A stretch of 64,000 nt of DNA from PALSA-1196 sp036833805 (GTDB lineage Bacteria > Pseudomonadota > Gammaproteobacteria > Steroidobacterales > Steroidobacteraceae). Of the stretch, positions 26,228-34,390 are shown piece by piece. Made by a program: the position numbers and the translations under genes. Below the pieces are notes generated by a model, which was given only the letters and a program-made list of their open reading frames with translations, did no database searches and was not told where the DNA came from. Numbering within the stretch: the stretch's first letter is position 1; each line of letters begins with the position of its first letter. The stretch is from NCBI GenBank assembly GCA_036833805.1, contig DAITPA010000001.1:48124-112123 (forward strand), read 5' to 3'.

Positions 26228-27307
26228 TCAGTGGCCGCCGGAGGACGCGTAGCGGCGCGCGAGCTCGCGCTGCGCGCGCGTGCTTTTGGGCAGGCGCGCG
26301 AACACATAGTCGAACATCGCATCGGTTGATTGCTTGGGCGTGTGCAGATATTCCTCCACAGCGGCATCGACGAGCGTCGTGCATTCGGCTTTTAATGCCT
26401 CCTCACGCGCGTCATCCCAGGCGTCGCTGGCTTTCAGATAGGCGCGCAAACGCAGCAGCGGCTCGCTCCGCCATGCGTCTTTGACCTCGTGTTCCTTCCT
26501 ATAACGGGTTGCATCGTCTGCGGTAGTATGATCGCTCAAGCGGTAGGTTACGGCTTCGACGACAGTCGGACCTTCGCCGCGGCGCGCAGCTGCGATGGCC
26601 TCGCCCACCGTGTGGCGCACGGCGATGATGTCATTGCCATCGACCTGCACGCCGGGAATGCCAGCGGCAATGGCCTTCTGCGCAAGAGTGGCTGCGGCAG
26701 TCTGGCTCTCGATGGGAACGGAGATGGCCCACTTGTTATTGACGATGAGAAATATGACCGGCAGAGCGCGCGCGCCGGCGAGGTTCATCGCTTCGTAGAA
26801 CGCGCCCTGCGACGTGCCGCCATCGCCGATGAACGCAAGCGCGCAGCGGTTCTCGCCGCGGATCTTCATTGCCATCGCCACGCCCGCCGCGTGCAGCATT
26901 TGCGAACCGATCGGCACGCACCACGCAAAATCCTGCCGCGATACCTTGAAGTCGTTGCCGCGCTCGTCACCGCCCCAGTAGAGGAGCACATCCGTCATGG
27001 TGACCCCGCGCCAGAACTGCGCTCCGTACTCCCGGTAGACGGGCACGATCACATCGTCGGGGCGCATCGCCGCGGCCGCTCCCACGTGGGTTGCCTCATG
27101 GCCCAGACAGGACGCATAGGTTCCGAGCTTCCCGGTGCGCTGCAGGTTGATGGCCTTGGTGTCGAAGCTGCGCACCAGGGTCATCAGGCGGTACATCTTC
27201 ACAAGCTCGGCCGCATTCCGGGTGAATTCCGGTAGCTCACCGACGGCGTTCCCATCCGCGTCGAGATACTGGCAATACTCTATTTTGAATTCGGCAATCG
27301 TCTTCAC
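26228..27307 (-). CDS. bkdA1: Branched-chain 2-oxoacid dehydrogenase E1 alpha
   Basis: 359 residues from a GTG. The thiamine diphosphate-binding motif is clear: GDGGTSQGAFYEAMNLAG followed about 30 residues after the GDG by NNKWAIS. The phosphorylation-loop region RLSDHTTADDATRYR is typical of branched-chain enzymes (HTTSDD-like), which supports BCKDH over pyruvate dehydrogenase. The complex converts the 2-oxoacids of valine, leucine and isoleucine to acyl-CoAs with loss of CO2. It lies 47 bases after the MarR gene and is the first enzyme gene of the operon. Confidence 0.92.
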   Translation of the reverse strand: MKTIAEFKIEYCQYLDADGNAVGELPEFTRNAAELVKMYRLMTLVRSFDTKAINLQRTGKLGTYASCLGHEATHVGAAAAMRPDDVIVPVYREYGAQFWRGVTMTDVLLYWGGDERGNDFKVSRQDFAWCVPIGSQMLHAAGVAMAMKIRGENRCALAFIGDGGTSQGAFYEAMNLAGARALPVIFLIVNNKWAISVPIESQTAAATLAQKAIAAGIPGVQVDGNDIIAVRHTVGEAIAAARRGEGPTVVEAVTYRLSDHTTADDATRYRKEHEVKDAWRSEPLLRLRAYLKASDAWDDAREEALKAECTTLVDAAVEEYLHTPKQSTDAMFDYVFARLPKSTRAQRELARRYASSGGH

Positions 27308-27354
27308 TGCGACCCCCCGCGAGCGGCGCAGGATTATACATGAGCGACCGCGAA

Positions 27355-27819
27355 CTACCCCTTCGTGAGGGGCCCGATCGCGATCGCCCGCCCGAGCAGG
27401 ATGTGCAATGCCCGATCGAGCGCGCTGCGCTCGGCGCGTGTGAGCGACTGCAGCAAGGAGCGCTCGTACGCAAGAGCCACGGGGGCGACGGTGACGTGCA
27501 CGTGGTTTCCGGCCGCCGTCAGACGCAACACGGAGCGGCGCCGGTCAGCGCGCGCGACGCGCCGTTCCAGACGCCCCTCCCTCAGTAACGCGCGCACCGC
27601 GCGGCTCACCGCAACCTTGTCCATGGCGGTGCGCTGCGCGACCTCTGCGGCCGATAGATCGGGGCAATTCGCGAGCACGGCGAGCACTCGCCAGGCGGGA
27701 ATCGACAGGCCGAAGCGTTCCCGATAGGCACCGGCAATTGCAGTGCTGACGAGATTCGTCAGCACCGAGAGGCGGTACGGCAGGAAATTATCAAGCTGCA
27801 GTAAGAGCGGCTTCGACAT
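27355..27819 (-). CDS. MarR-family transcriptional regulator
   Basis: 154 residues with the winged helix-turn-helix of MarR proteins: LSAAEVAQRTAMDKVAVSRAVRALLREGRLERR (given in its two helices and wing) followed by the ADRRRSVLRLTAAG beta-wing. It heads the minus-strand operon with BCKDH and GDH and diverges from hppD across a 78-base gap containing a near-perfect palindrome at 27858-27873. It therefore probably controls both amino acid catabolic units and itself. Effector unknown; an aromatic acid such as a tyrosine catabolite is plausible for MarR proteins. Confidence 0.9.
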   Translation of the reverse strand: MSKPLLLQLDNFLPYRLSVLTNLVSTAIAGAYRERFGLSIPAWRVLAVLANCPDLSAAEVAQRTAMDKVAVSRAVRALLREGRLERRVARADRRRSVLRLTAAGNHVHVTVAPVALAYERSLLQSLTRAERSALDRALHILLGRAIAIGPLTKG

Positions 27820-27857
27820 GGCACGGGATTCGTTGCGGGCGACGCCAAGCGTATGAT

Positions 27858-27873
27858 AGTTGCAATTGTAACT
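27858..27873. promoter_or_regulatory. Candidate MarR operator
   Basis: AGTTGCAATTGTAACT is a 16-base palindrome with one mismatched pair. It lies between the divergent MarR and hppD start codons, 24 bases upstream of the hppD ATG and 38 upstream of the MarR ATG. The size and symmetry fit MarR-type binding sites. Binding is inferred. Confidence 0.6.
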
Positions 27874-27897
27874 AATAGTGCGGTGCGGAGACTTGTC

Positions 27898-28950
27898 ATG
27901 AGTGAGGTCTACGAGAATCCGATGGGGACGGATGGCTTCGAGTTCGTCGAGTACGCGGCGCCCGATCCGCAGGCACTGCGCTCGCTATTCGAACGCATGG
28001 GCTTTCCGGTCGTGGCGCGCCATCGATCGAAAAACGTGACGCGTCATGCGCAGGGCGACATCAACTTCATCATCAACGCCGAACAAGACTCATTCGCGCA
28101 GACTTTTGCCCGCGCGCACGGCCCCTCGGCCTGCGCGATGGCATTCAGGGTGCGCGACGCGGCCTTCGCGTATCGGCGCGCGCTCGAGCTTGGCGCGCGG
28201 CCGGGCCCGCAGAGCGCAGGCCCGATGGAACTCAACATCCCATGCATCGAAGGCATCGGCGGCTCGCTCATCTACCTAGTGGATCGCTACGGTGAGCAAT
28301 CTATCTATGATGTCGATTTTCGCGCGGTCGCCGCGCCTGCAAGGCTTGAGCCCGCAGGCCTTGCCTGCATCGACCACTTGACTCACAACGTGATGCGCGG
28401 CCGTATGGACCATTGGACGAGCTTTTACGAGCGACTGTTCAATTTCCGCGAGATTCGCTACTTCGATATCGAGGGTAAGAAGACCGGGCTGTTCTCGCGC
28501 GCACTCACGAGCCCCTGCGGACGCATCCGCATTCCGATCAATGAGTCGCAGGACAACAAGAGCCAGATCGAGGAGTACCTTAAGGCCTATCAAGGTGAAG
28601 GCATCCAGCATATCGCACTGGCTTCGACCGACATCTACCGCACGGTCGATGTCCTCAACCGCCAGGGAGTAAAATTCCAGGAAACGCCCGATACCTACTA
28701 CGAGACAGTCGACGAACGAGTGTGCGGTCACGGCGAGCCTCTTCAAGAGCTCGCGCGCCGGCGGATTCTGATCGACGGCAATGCGCACAACGGCGACGGC
28801 GTGCTGTTGCAGATCTTCACGCGGAACGTGATCGGCCCGATCTTTTTCGAAATTATCCAGAGGAAGGGCAATGAAGGCTTCGGCGAGGGCAACTTCCGCG
28901 CCCTGTTCGAATCCATTGAGCTCGATCAGATGCGCCGCGGAGTCGTCTAG
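27898..28950 (+). CDS. hppD: 4-hydroxyphenylpyruvate dioxygenase
   Basis: Converts 4-hydroxyphenylpyruvate to homogentisate in tyrosine breakdown, using Fe(II). 350 residues from ATG 27898 (GGAG eight bases upstream). Two vicinal-oxygen-chelate halves are present; the iron ligands of the second half are His160 (IDHLTHNV), His238 (IQHIALAS) and Glu318 (FFEIIQR). The substrate region NFREIRYFDIEGKKTGL is also typical. No homogentisate dioxygenase or later enzyme is in the window. The stop codon overlaps the zapE stop on the other strand in a shared CTAG. Confidence 0.97.
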   Translation: MSEVYENPMGTDGFEFVEYAAPDPQALRSLFERMGFPVVARHRSKNVTRHAQGDINFIINAEQDSFAQTFARAHGPSACAMAFRVRDAAFAYRRALELGARPGPQSAGPMELNIPCIEGIGGSLIYLVDRYGEQSIYDVDFRAVAAPARLEPAGLACIDHLTHNVMRGRMDHWTSFYERLFNFREIRYFDIEGKKTGLFSRALTSPCGRIRIPINESQDNKSQIEEYLKAYQGEGIQHIALASTDIYRTVDVLNRQGVKFQETPDTYYETVDERVCGHGEPLQELARRRILIDGNAHNGDGVLLQIFTRNVIGPIFFEIIQRKGNEGFGEGNFRALFESIELDQMRRGVV

Positions 28951-30035
28951 GGCCGGTGTTCGCGCGCTAGATACTGCGCGCTTTGCATCTCAATAAGCCG
29001 GCTGGCGGCGCGCTCGAACTCACGACTCAGGCGTTCGCCCCGATAGAGTTCGGCGGGCGGAGCCGCAGCGCTGACGATAAGCTTGACGCTGTGATCGTAG
29101 AGCTCATCGACGAGCGCGATGAAGCGCCGCGCCTCGTCTTCATGTAAAGCATCAAATTGCGGAACATCGGCAAGGATGACGGTCTGATAGGCGCGCGCGA
29201 TCTCAATGTAGTCGTTCTGGCTGCGCGGGCCTGCACAGACCGCGGCAAATCTAAACCAAACGGCCGTGCCTGCCTCGCGCGCGACCGCGATCTGGCGACC
29301 CTCGATCTCTACCACGCCCGCCTCGCGTAGGTCGCCGCCTGCGAGTCTGTTGAATAGCGCAGCGAGCCGCGCCGGTGTGTCGGCTGCGGAGCTGACAAGA
29401 TAGGTGCCCGCCTGCGTGAGGTCACGCAGGCGATAGTCGGTGCCCGCATCGACCGCAAGGATGCGTGTGTGGCGTTCGAGGAGCCCGATGGCGGGCAGAA
29501 AACGCTCGCGCTGCAGGCCGTTTTCGTAAAGCCCGCGCGGCGGCAAGTTCGATGTTGCAACCAGCGTAACGCCGCGCCGGAACAGCCCATGCAGAAGATT
29601 GCCGACGATCATGGCGTCGGCGATGTCGCTGACGAAAAACTCATCGAAGCACAATACTTGCGCTTCGCGCGCGATGCGCGCCGCGACCTCGTCGAGCGGC
29701 GCGCTCTGTTGATCCATCCCCTTCAGGTGTGCGTGTGCGTCATACATGAAGCGGTGAAAGTGCCGACGCTGGCGTTTGGCAAATGGCAGGCTGGCGAAGA
29801 ACAAATCCATGAGCCAGGTCTTTCCCCGTCCCACGCCTCCCCACAGGTACAGTCCGCGCACGGCTTCCGGAGAGCGCCACGGCGTAAGCCAGCCCCGCGG
29901 CCGCGCGGCGCCCGCCGCACGCTTGATCAGCCGGGTGCGCAAGTCCTCGAGCGCATCGACCGCTGCCTCTTGTGCGGGATCGGCGCGAAAGCCGCGGGCC
30001 GCGAGCTCTTGCGCGTAGAGCGCGCGGAAGCTCAA
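28947..30035 (-). CDS. zapE: Cell division ATPase ZapE (AFG1-like)
   Basis: 362 residues. AAA-type ATPase with Walker A GGVGRGKTWLMD, Walker B VLCFDEFFVSDIADAM and sensor segment TLVATSNLPPRGLYENGLQRERFLP (in two pieces), all typical of ZapE/AFG1. ZapE affects FtsZ rings at the end of division. The start is a TTG at 30035 overlapping the aacS stop; no ATG exists before the Walker A region. It is the last gene of the ketone-body operon, so its expression may follow that of metabolism genes, though an internal promoter cannot be excluded. Confidence 0.94.
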   Translation of the reverse strand: MSFRALYAQELAARGFRADPAQEAAVDALEDLRTRLIKRAAGAARPRGWLTPWRSPEAVRGLYLWGGVGRGKTWLMDLFFASLPFAKRQRRHFHRFMYDAHAHLKGMDQQSAPLDEVAARIAREAQVLCFDEFFVSDIADAMIVGNLLHGLFRRGVTLVATSNLPPRGLYENGLQRERFLPAIGLLERHTRILAVDAGTDYRLRDLTQAGTYLVSSAADTPARLAALFNRLAGGDLREAGVVEIEGRQIAVAREAGTAVWFRFAAVCAGPRSQNDYIEIARAYQTVILADVPQFDALHEDEARRFIALVDELYDHSVKLIVSAAAPPAELYRGERLSREFERAASRLIEMQSAQYLAREHRP

Positions 30036-31990
30036 CTCAGCAGCTCAGTGAGATCGCGAAAGTGCTCGAGCGCCTCGGGATTGGCGAGTGCGTCGCGGTT
30101 ATGCACCGGCAGTCCGTGGATGACATTGCGCACGGCAAGCTCGGTGAGCTTGCCCGAGAGCGTGCGCGGCAGGTCGGGGACCGCGATGATCTTGGCAGGT
30201 ACGTGCCGTGGCGTAGCTCGCACGCGGATCGTCTCGCGGATTTTTTTCACAAGCGCAGCGTCAAGTTCGTAACCCGGTTGCAGGCGTACGAAGAGCACGA
30301 TACGCACGTCACCCTGCCAATCCTGAGCGACGGCGAGAGTTTCGGTGATCTCTGGCAACCCTTCCACCGCCGTATAAAGTTCGGCAGTGCCGATGCGCAC
30401 GCCACCGGGATTCAACACAGCGTCAGAGCGACCATAAATGATGACACCGTCATGCGCGGTGAGCGCCGCGTAGTCCCCATGATGCCAAACACCGGGGAAG
30501 CGCTCGAAATAGGCAGCGCGATATTTTCGACCTTCCACATCGCCCCAGAAGCCGACCGGCATCGAAGGGAAGGGCGCAGTGCAGACTAGTTCGCCGCGCT
30601 CGCCATGCACGGCTCGCCCTTCTGGGTCAAAGACCTCAACGCGCATGCCAAGTCCGCGACATTGGATCTCGCCTCGATACACCGGTCGCGTCGGACAGCC
30701 GAGCGCGAAGCAGGAAATAATATCGGTGCCGCCGGAAATCGAGGCGAGCTGCACGTCGGCCTTTACGTCACGATGCACGAAGTCGAAGCTCGCCGGCAGC
30801 AACGGTGAGCCAGTTGACAGGATTGTGCGCAAAGCCCTCAAGTCAAGTGCGCGTGCCGGCGCAAAGCTGCTTTTCTCCAACGACGCCAGGTATTTAGCGC
30901 TGGTGCCGAAAATCGTCACGCGTTCCTCTGCAGCCATGCGCCACAGCGCTCCCGGATCCGGATGAAACGGTGAGCCGTCGTAGAGCACGAGCGTTGCACC
31001 GGTTGCAAGCGCGCTCATCAGCCAATTCCACATCATCCAGCCACAGGTGGTGAAGTAGAAGATCCGGTCCTCGCGGCGCACGTCGGTGTGCAGCAGGTGC
31101 TCTTTTTGATGCTGCAGCAGCGTACCGCCCGCGCCGTGGATGATGCACTTGGGCGAGCCGGTCGTGCCGGACGAGTAGAGGATATAAAGCGGATGGTCAA
31201 AGGGACTTTGCAGAAATTCCAGTGCGACGCCGGCGCTTCCAAACTCATGCCAGCGCACGGCTTTGCGCTTTACGGCATGCAAGCTTGCGAGTGCGGGGTC
31301 GCCGGTTGTATAGGGCACCACGACGACCTGCTGCACACTCGGAAGCTTCTGCGTCAACTCCGCGATGAGCCCGAGCGAGTCGAGGGTCTTTCCGGCATAG
31401 AAGTAGCCGTCCGCGGTGAATAGCACCTTGGGTTCGATCTGTGCGAAGCGATCTACGACCGCGCCGAGGCCAAAGTCTGGCGAGCAGGATGACCAAACCG
31501 CTCCAAGGCTTGCGGTGGCGAGCATCGCGATCGCGGTCTCGGGCAGGTTCGGCATGAAGGCCGCCACGCGATCGCCCGAGCCGACGCCCGCGGCCGTCAG
31601 GCCAGCGGCCACCCGTGCGACTTCATCGTACAGCCGGCGATAGCACAGCTCGCGCCGCGCACCGCGTTCGTTGCGAAACACGAGCGCGGGACATGCATCG
31701 CGGTAGCGCAGCAGGTTCTCGGCGAAGTTCAGGCGCGCGGCCGGAAAGAAGCGCGCGCCGGGCATCGCATTACCATTTTCGATGACGGGTCCGTCTTTGA
31801 CGCAGCTCGCGCGCACGTCCGCAAAACGCGCAAGCTCCGCCCAAAACTGCGCGGGCATGTCGATCGACCAGCGATAAAGATCACCGTAGTCAGCCATGTG
31901 CAAGCCCTGACGGGCGTTCACGCAGGCCATGAAACGCGCGAGATTCGTGGCGCTGGCTCGCTGCGGCGACGGGCTCCAAAGAGGAGGCAT
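30032..31990 (-). CDS. aacS: Acetoacetyl-CoA synthetase
   Basis: Activates acetoacetate with ATP and CoA. 652 residues with the acyl-adenylate motifs: LYILYSSGTTGSPKCIIHG, SGGTDIISCFALG, WHHGDYAALTAHDGVIIYGR and the C-terminal LSGKLTELAVR with the catalytic lysine. The TTCGWMMWNWLMSAL stretch and length are characteristic of AacS rather than acetyl-CoA synthetase. It sits eight bases after ETF-QO and overlaps zapE. In this context it salvages acetoacetate formed from leucine (through MCC) and tyrosine (through HppD), passing it to the thiolase gene at the head of the operon. Confidence 0.95.
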   Translation of the reverse strand: MPPLWSPSPQRASATNLARFMACVNARQGLHMADYGDLYRWSIDMPAQFWAELARFADVRASCVKDGPVIENGNAMPGARFFPAARLNFAENLLRYRDACPALVFRNERGARRELCYRRLYDEVARVAAGLTAAGVGSGDRVAAFMPNLPETAIAMLATASLGAVWSSCSPDFGLGAVVDRFAQIEPKVLFTADGYFYAGKTLDSLGLIAELTQKLPSVQQVVVVPYTTGDPALASLHAVKRKAVRWHEFGSAGVALEFLQSPFDHPLYILYSSGTTGSPKCIIHGAGGTLLQHQKEHLLHTDVRREDRIFYFTTCGWMMWNWLMSALATGATLVLYDGSPFHPDPGALWRMAAEERVTIFGTSAKYLASLEKSSFAPARALDLRALRTILSTGSPLLPASFDFVHRDVKADVQLASISGGTDIISCFALGCPTRPVYRGEIQCRGLGMRVEVFDPEGRAVHGERGELVCTAPFPSMPVGFWGDVEGRKYRAAYFERFPGVWHHGDYAALTAHDGVIIYGRSDAVLNPGGVRIGTAELYTAVEGLPEITETLAVAQDWQGDVRIVLFVRLQPGYELDAALVKKIRETIRVRATPRHVPAKIIAVPDLPRTLSGKLTELAVRNVIHGLPVHNRDALANPEALEHFRDLTELLS

Positions 31991-31998
31991 CTTAGGGC

Positions 31999-33600
31999 CT
32001 AGAGCATCTGGTAGTTCGGTCCGGAGCCGCCTTCGGGCGTCGTCCAGGTGATGATTTCATATGGGTCTTTGATGTCGCAGGCTTTGCAGTGCACGCAGTT
32101 GGCGGCGTTGATTTGCAGCCGCCTGCCGCGCACGCCATCGTCGACCATTTCATAGACGCCAGCCGGACAGAAGTTTTGGCAGGGATTGCCGAACTCGCGC
32201 GTGCAGCGGTCCACGCAAATGGAAGTGTCAGCGACGTGCAAATGCACCGGCTGGTTCTCGTCGTGCGTGTTGCCTGCAAAAAACACCGAGGACACCCGGT
32301 CCCGCGGCGGCAGTGTACGCGGCCCCCAGCCGCGCTGCGGCGATTGATATTCGTCCAACCGCTGCAACGTCGACCAGTCAGCCTTGTTCTCTAGAGTCCA
32401 AGGCGACTTGCCGCGCGTCAGGTAGGTTTCCAAGGCGCCATTGACGAGGCCAAACCACAGCCCGCGTTTCATGCCGGGCGCGATATTGCGCACTTCGTAC
32501 AGTTCACGGCCGCCCGCCGATGCGCGCCAGCGCGCATCGAAGCCGGCGCTCGAGCCGTGTTCGGCAAGATGTTCCGCGGCGAGCACCCCTGAGCGGATTG
32601 CCTGATGGATTCCCTTGATCTTCGGGAAATTCAAGGTCCCGCCGGCGTCGCCGATCAGCATCGCGCCGGGCATTTCCAGCGTGGGTAAGGACTGCCAGCC
32701 TCCGGAGGCGATCGTGCGCGCGCCGGCGGAGAGGATTTCGCCTCCCTCGAGCAGCGGTTTGACGCTGGGATGGCTCTTGAATTGTTGAAACGCCTCGAAC
32801 GGCTTGAAGCGCGGGTCTGCGTAATCGAGCCCGGCGACGTAGCCCACGTAAACACGATCGCCGTCGAGGTGGTAGAGAAAACTGCCGCCGTAGGTCTTAC
32901 GATCGACGGGCCAGCCTACTGAATGTTGAATCAAGCCCGGCTGCACGCGCCCGGAAGGCAGTCGCCACAGTTCTTTGAACCCGAGGCCAAAAACCTGCGG
33001 GCAATGGCCCGCAGATAGATCAAAGCGTTTGATGAGTTCTTTGGAGATTGAGCCGCGGCAGCCTTCCGCGAGCAGCGTGACGCCGGCATGAATCTGCGCG
33101 CCCGCTGTGAAGTTGGGACCGTGTGTGCCGTCCTTCTGCAGCCCCATGTCACCAATGCGCACGCCCTTGACCCGCCCTGCATCGTCAAAGACTGCCGCGG
33201 CCGCCGCAAATCCGGGAAATACATCGACACCGAGCGCTTCGGCCTGTTGCGCAAGCCACGGCGTCAGCTGCCCCAACGAAATGATAAAATTTCCGTGGTT
33301 GTGCATTTGCCGCGGCACCAGCGGAAAGTGCACTGCCTTGCTGCGCGTCATGAACGAGAACTCATCGCGCACCGCGGGCACTCTCATGCCCGGATAATCT
33401 TTGCGCCAATTGGGCAGGAGCGACTCGAGCGGACCGGGCTCCAATACCGCGCCGGAGATCGAATGCGCTCCGACGCTTGCGCCTTTCTCCAGGACGCAGA
33501 TGCTCTTCTCGGCGGCGAGCTGCCTTAAGCGGATCGCCGCGGCGAGACCCGCGGGGCCCGCGCCTACGATCACGATGTCGTATTCCATAATGTCGCTCAT
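31999..33600 (-). CDS. Electron transfer flavoprotein-ubiquinone oxidoreductase
   Basis: 533 residues. FAD fold at the N-terminus (YDIVIVGAGPAGLAAAIRL), central quinone-binding region, and a C-terminal [4Fe-4S] domain with NCVHCKACDIKDPYE plus an upstream cysteine in NPCQNFCPAG. It takes electrons from ETF, reduced by acyl-CoA dehydrogenases, and gives them to ubiquinone at the inner membrane. Neither ETF subunit nor an acyl-CoA dehydrogenase is in the window. Eight bases separate it from aacS and ten from the upstream dehydrogenase. Confidence 0.96.
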   Translation of the reverse strand: MSDIMEYDIVIVGAGPAGLAAAIRLRQLAAEKSICVLEKGASVGAHSISGAVLEPGPLESLLPNWRKDYPGMRVPAVRDEFSFMTRSKAVHFPLVPRQMHNHGNFIISLGQLTPWLAQQAEALGVDVFPGFAAAAAVFDDAGRVKGVRIGDMGLQKDGTHGPNFTAGAQIHAGVTLLAEGCRGSISKELIKRFDLSAGHCPQVFGLGFKELWRLPSGRVQPGLIQHSVGWPVDRKTYGGSFLYHLDGDRVYVGYVAGLDYADPRFKPFEAFQQFKSHPSVKPLLEGGEILSAGARTIASGGWQSLPTLEMPGAMLIGDAGGTLNFPKIKGIHQAIRSGVLAAEHLAEHGSSAGFDARWRASAGGRELYEVRNIAPGMKRGLWFGLVNGALETYLTRGKSPWTLENKADWSTLQRLDEYQSPQRGWGPRTLPPRDRVSSVFFAGNTHDENQPVHLHVADTSICVDRCTREFGNPCQNFCPAGVYEMVDDGVRGRRLQINAANCVHCKACDIKDPYEIITWTTPEGGSGPNYQML

Positions 33601-33610
33601 GGCGAGCGCC

Positions 33611-34378
33611 TTATTTCGGCTGCATGCGGATCGCGCCGTCCAAGCGGATCGTCTCGCCGTTCAACATCGGGATCTCGAAGATCGTGCCGACGAGACGCGC
33701 AAATTCCTCCGGCTTGCCAAGGCGCGCCGGGAATGGGATCTGCTTTGCGAGCGACTCCTGATTCTCCTTGGACATCGCCGCGACCATTGGTGTGAGAAAG
33801 ATACCCGGCGCAATCGCCATGCAACGAATTCCGAACGCTGCGAGCTCGCGCGCGATCGGCAGCGTCATGCCCATCACCGCGGCTTTGGTCGCGGAGTAGG
33901 CAGCCTGACCGATCTGTCCTTCGAAGGCGGCAATGGATGAGGTGTGAATCAAGAGTCCGCGTTCGCCGTCCGCGTTCGGCGTGTTCTGCTGCATAAGCGC
34001 CGCTGCCGCCTTATCGCAGAGGAACGTGCCGATCAGATTGATATGGATCACTTTCGTAAAGAACTCGCCCGCCATCGGGCCGTTCTTCCCGAGCACTCGC
34101 GCCGCACCGATCACGCCCGCGCAGTTGACGAGAAGATTGATGCCGCCCATGCGCTCGGCTGCCGCTTGCATGGAAGCTGCGACCTCGGCCTCCGAGGTGA
34201 CGTCGCACTTCACGAAGCCTGCGCGCGCTCCAAGCTCGGCCGCCGCAGCGCGGCCCGGGCCTTCCTGAATATCAAGTAGCGTGACCTGGCCGCCCTCGGC
34301 CGCGACATAGCGCGCGACCGCATTGCCGAGACCCGATGCGCCGCCCGTAACGACGGCGCGCGCGTCAGCAATCTTCAT
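33611..34378 (-). CDS. 3-hydroxyacyl-CoA dehydrogenase type II (HSD10-like SDR)
   Basis: 255 residues, short-chain dehydrogenase fold: NAD site TGGASGLGNAVA, structural NCAG, catalytic serine in HTSSIAAFEG and the YSATK pair. The long match to the HSD17B10 group is visible in the C-terminal IPFPARLGKPEEFARLV and the closing LDGAIRMQPK. These enzymes oxidise 2-methyl-3-hydroxybutyryl-CoA (isoleucine) or 3-hydroxyacyl-CoAs. The operon supports such a role. Confidence 0.92.
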   Translation of the reverse strand: MKIADARAVVTGGASGLGNAVARYVAAEGGQVTLLDIQEGPGRAAAAELGARAGFVKCDVTSEAEVAASMQAAAERMGGINLLVNCAGVIGAARVLGKNGPMAGEFFTKVIHINLIGTFLCDKAAAALMQQNTPNADGERGLLIHTSSIAAFEGQIGQAAYSATKAAVMGMTLPIARELAAFGIRCMAIAPGIFLTPMVAAMSKENQESLAKQIPFPARLGKPEEFARLVGTIFEIPMLNGETIRLDGAIRMQPK

Positions 34379-34390
34379 GAATCCCCCCTC

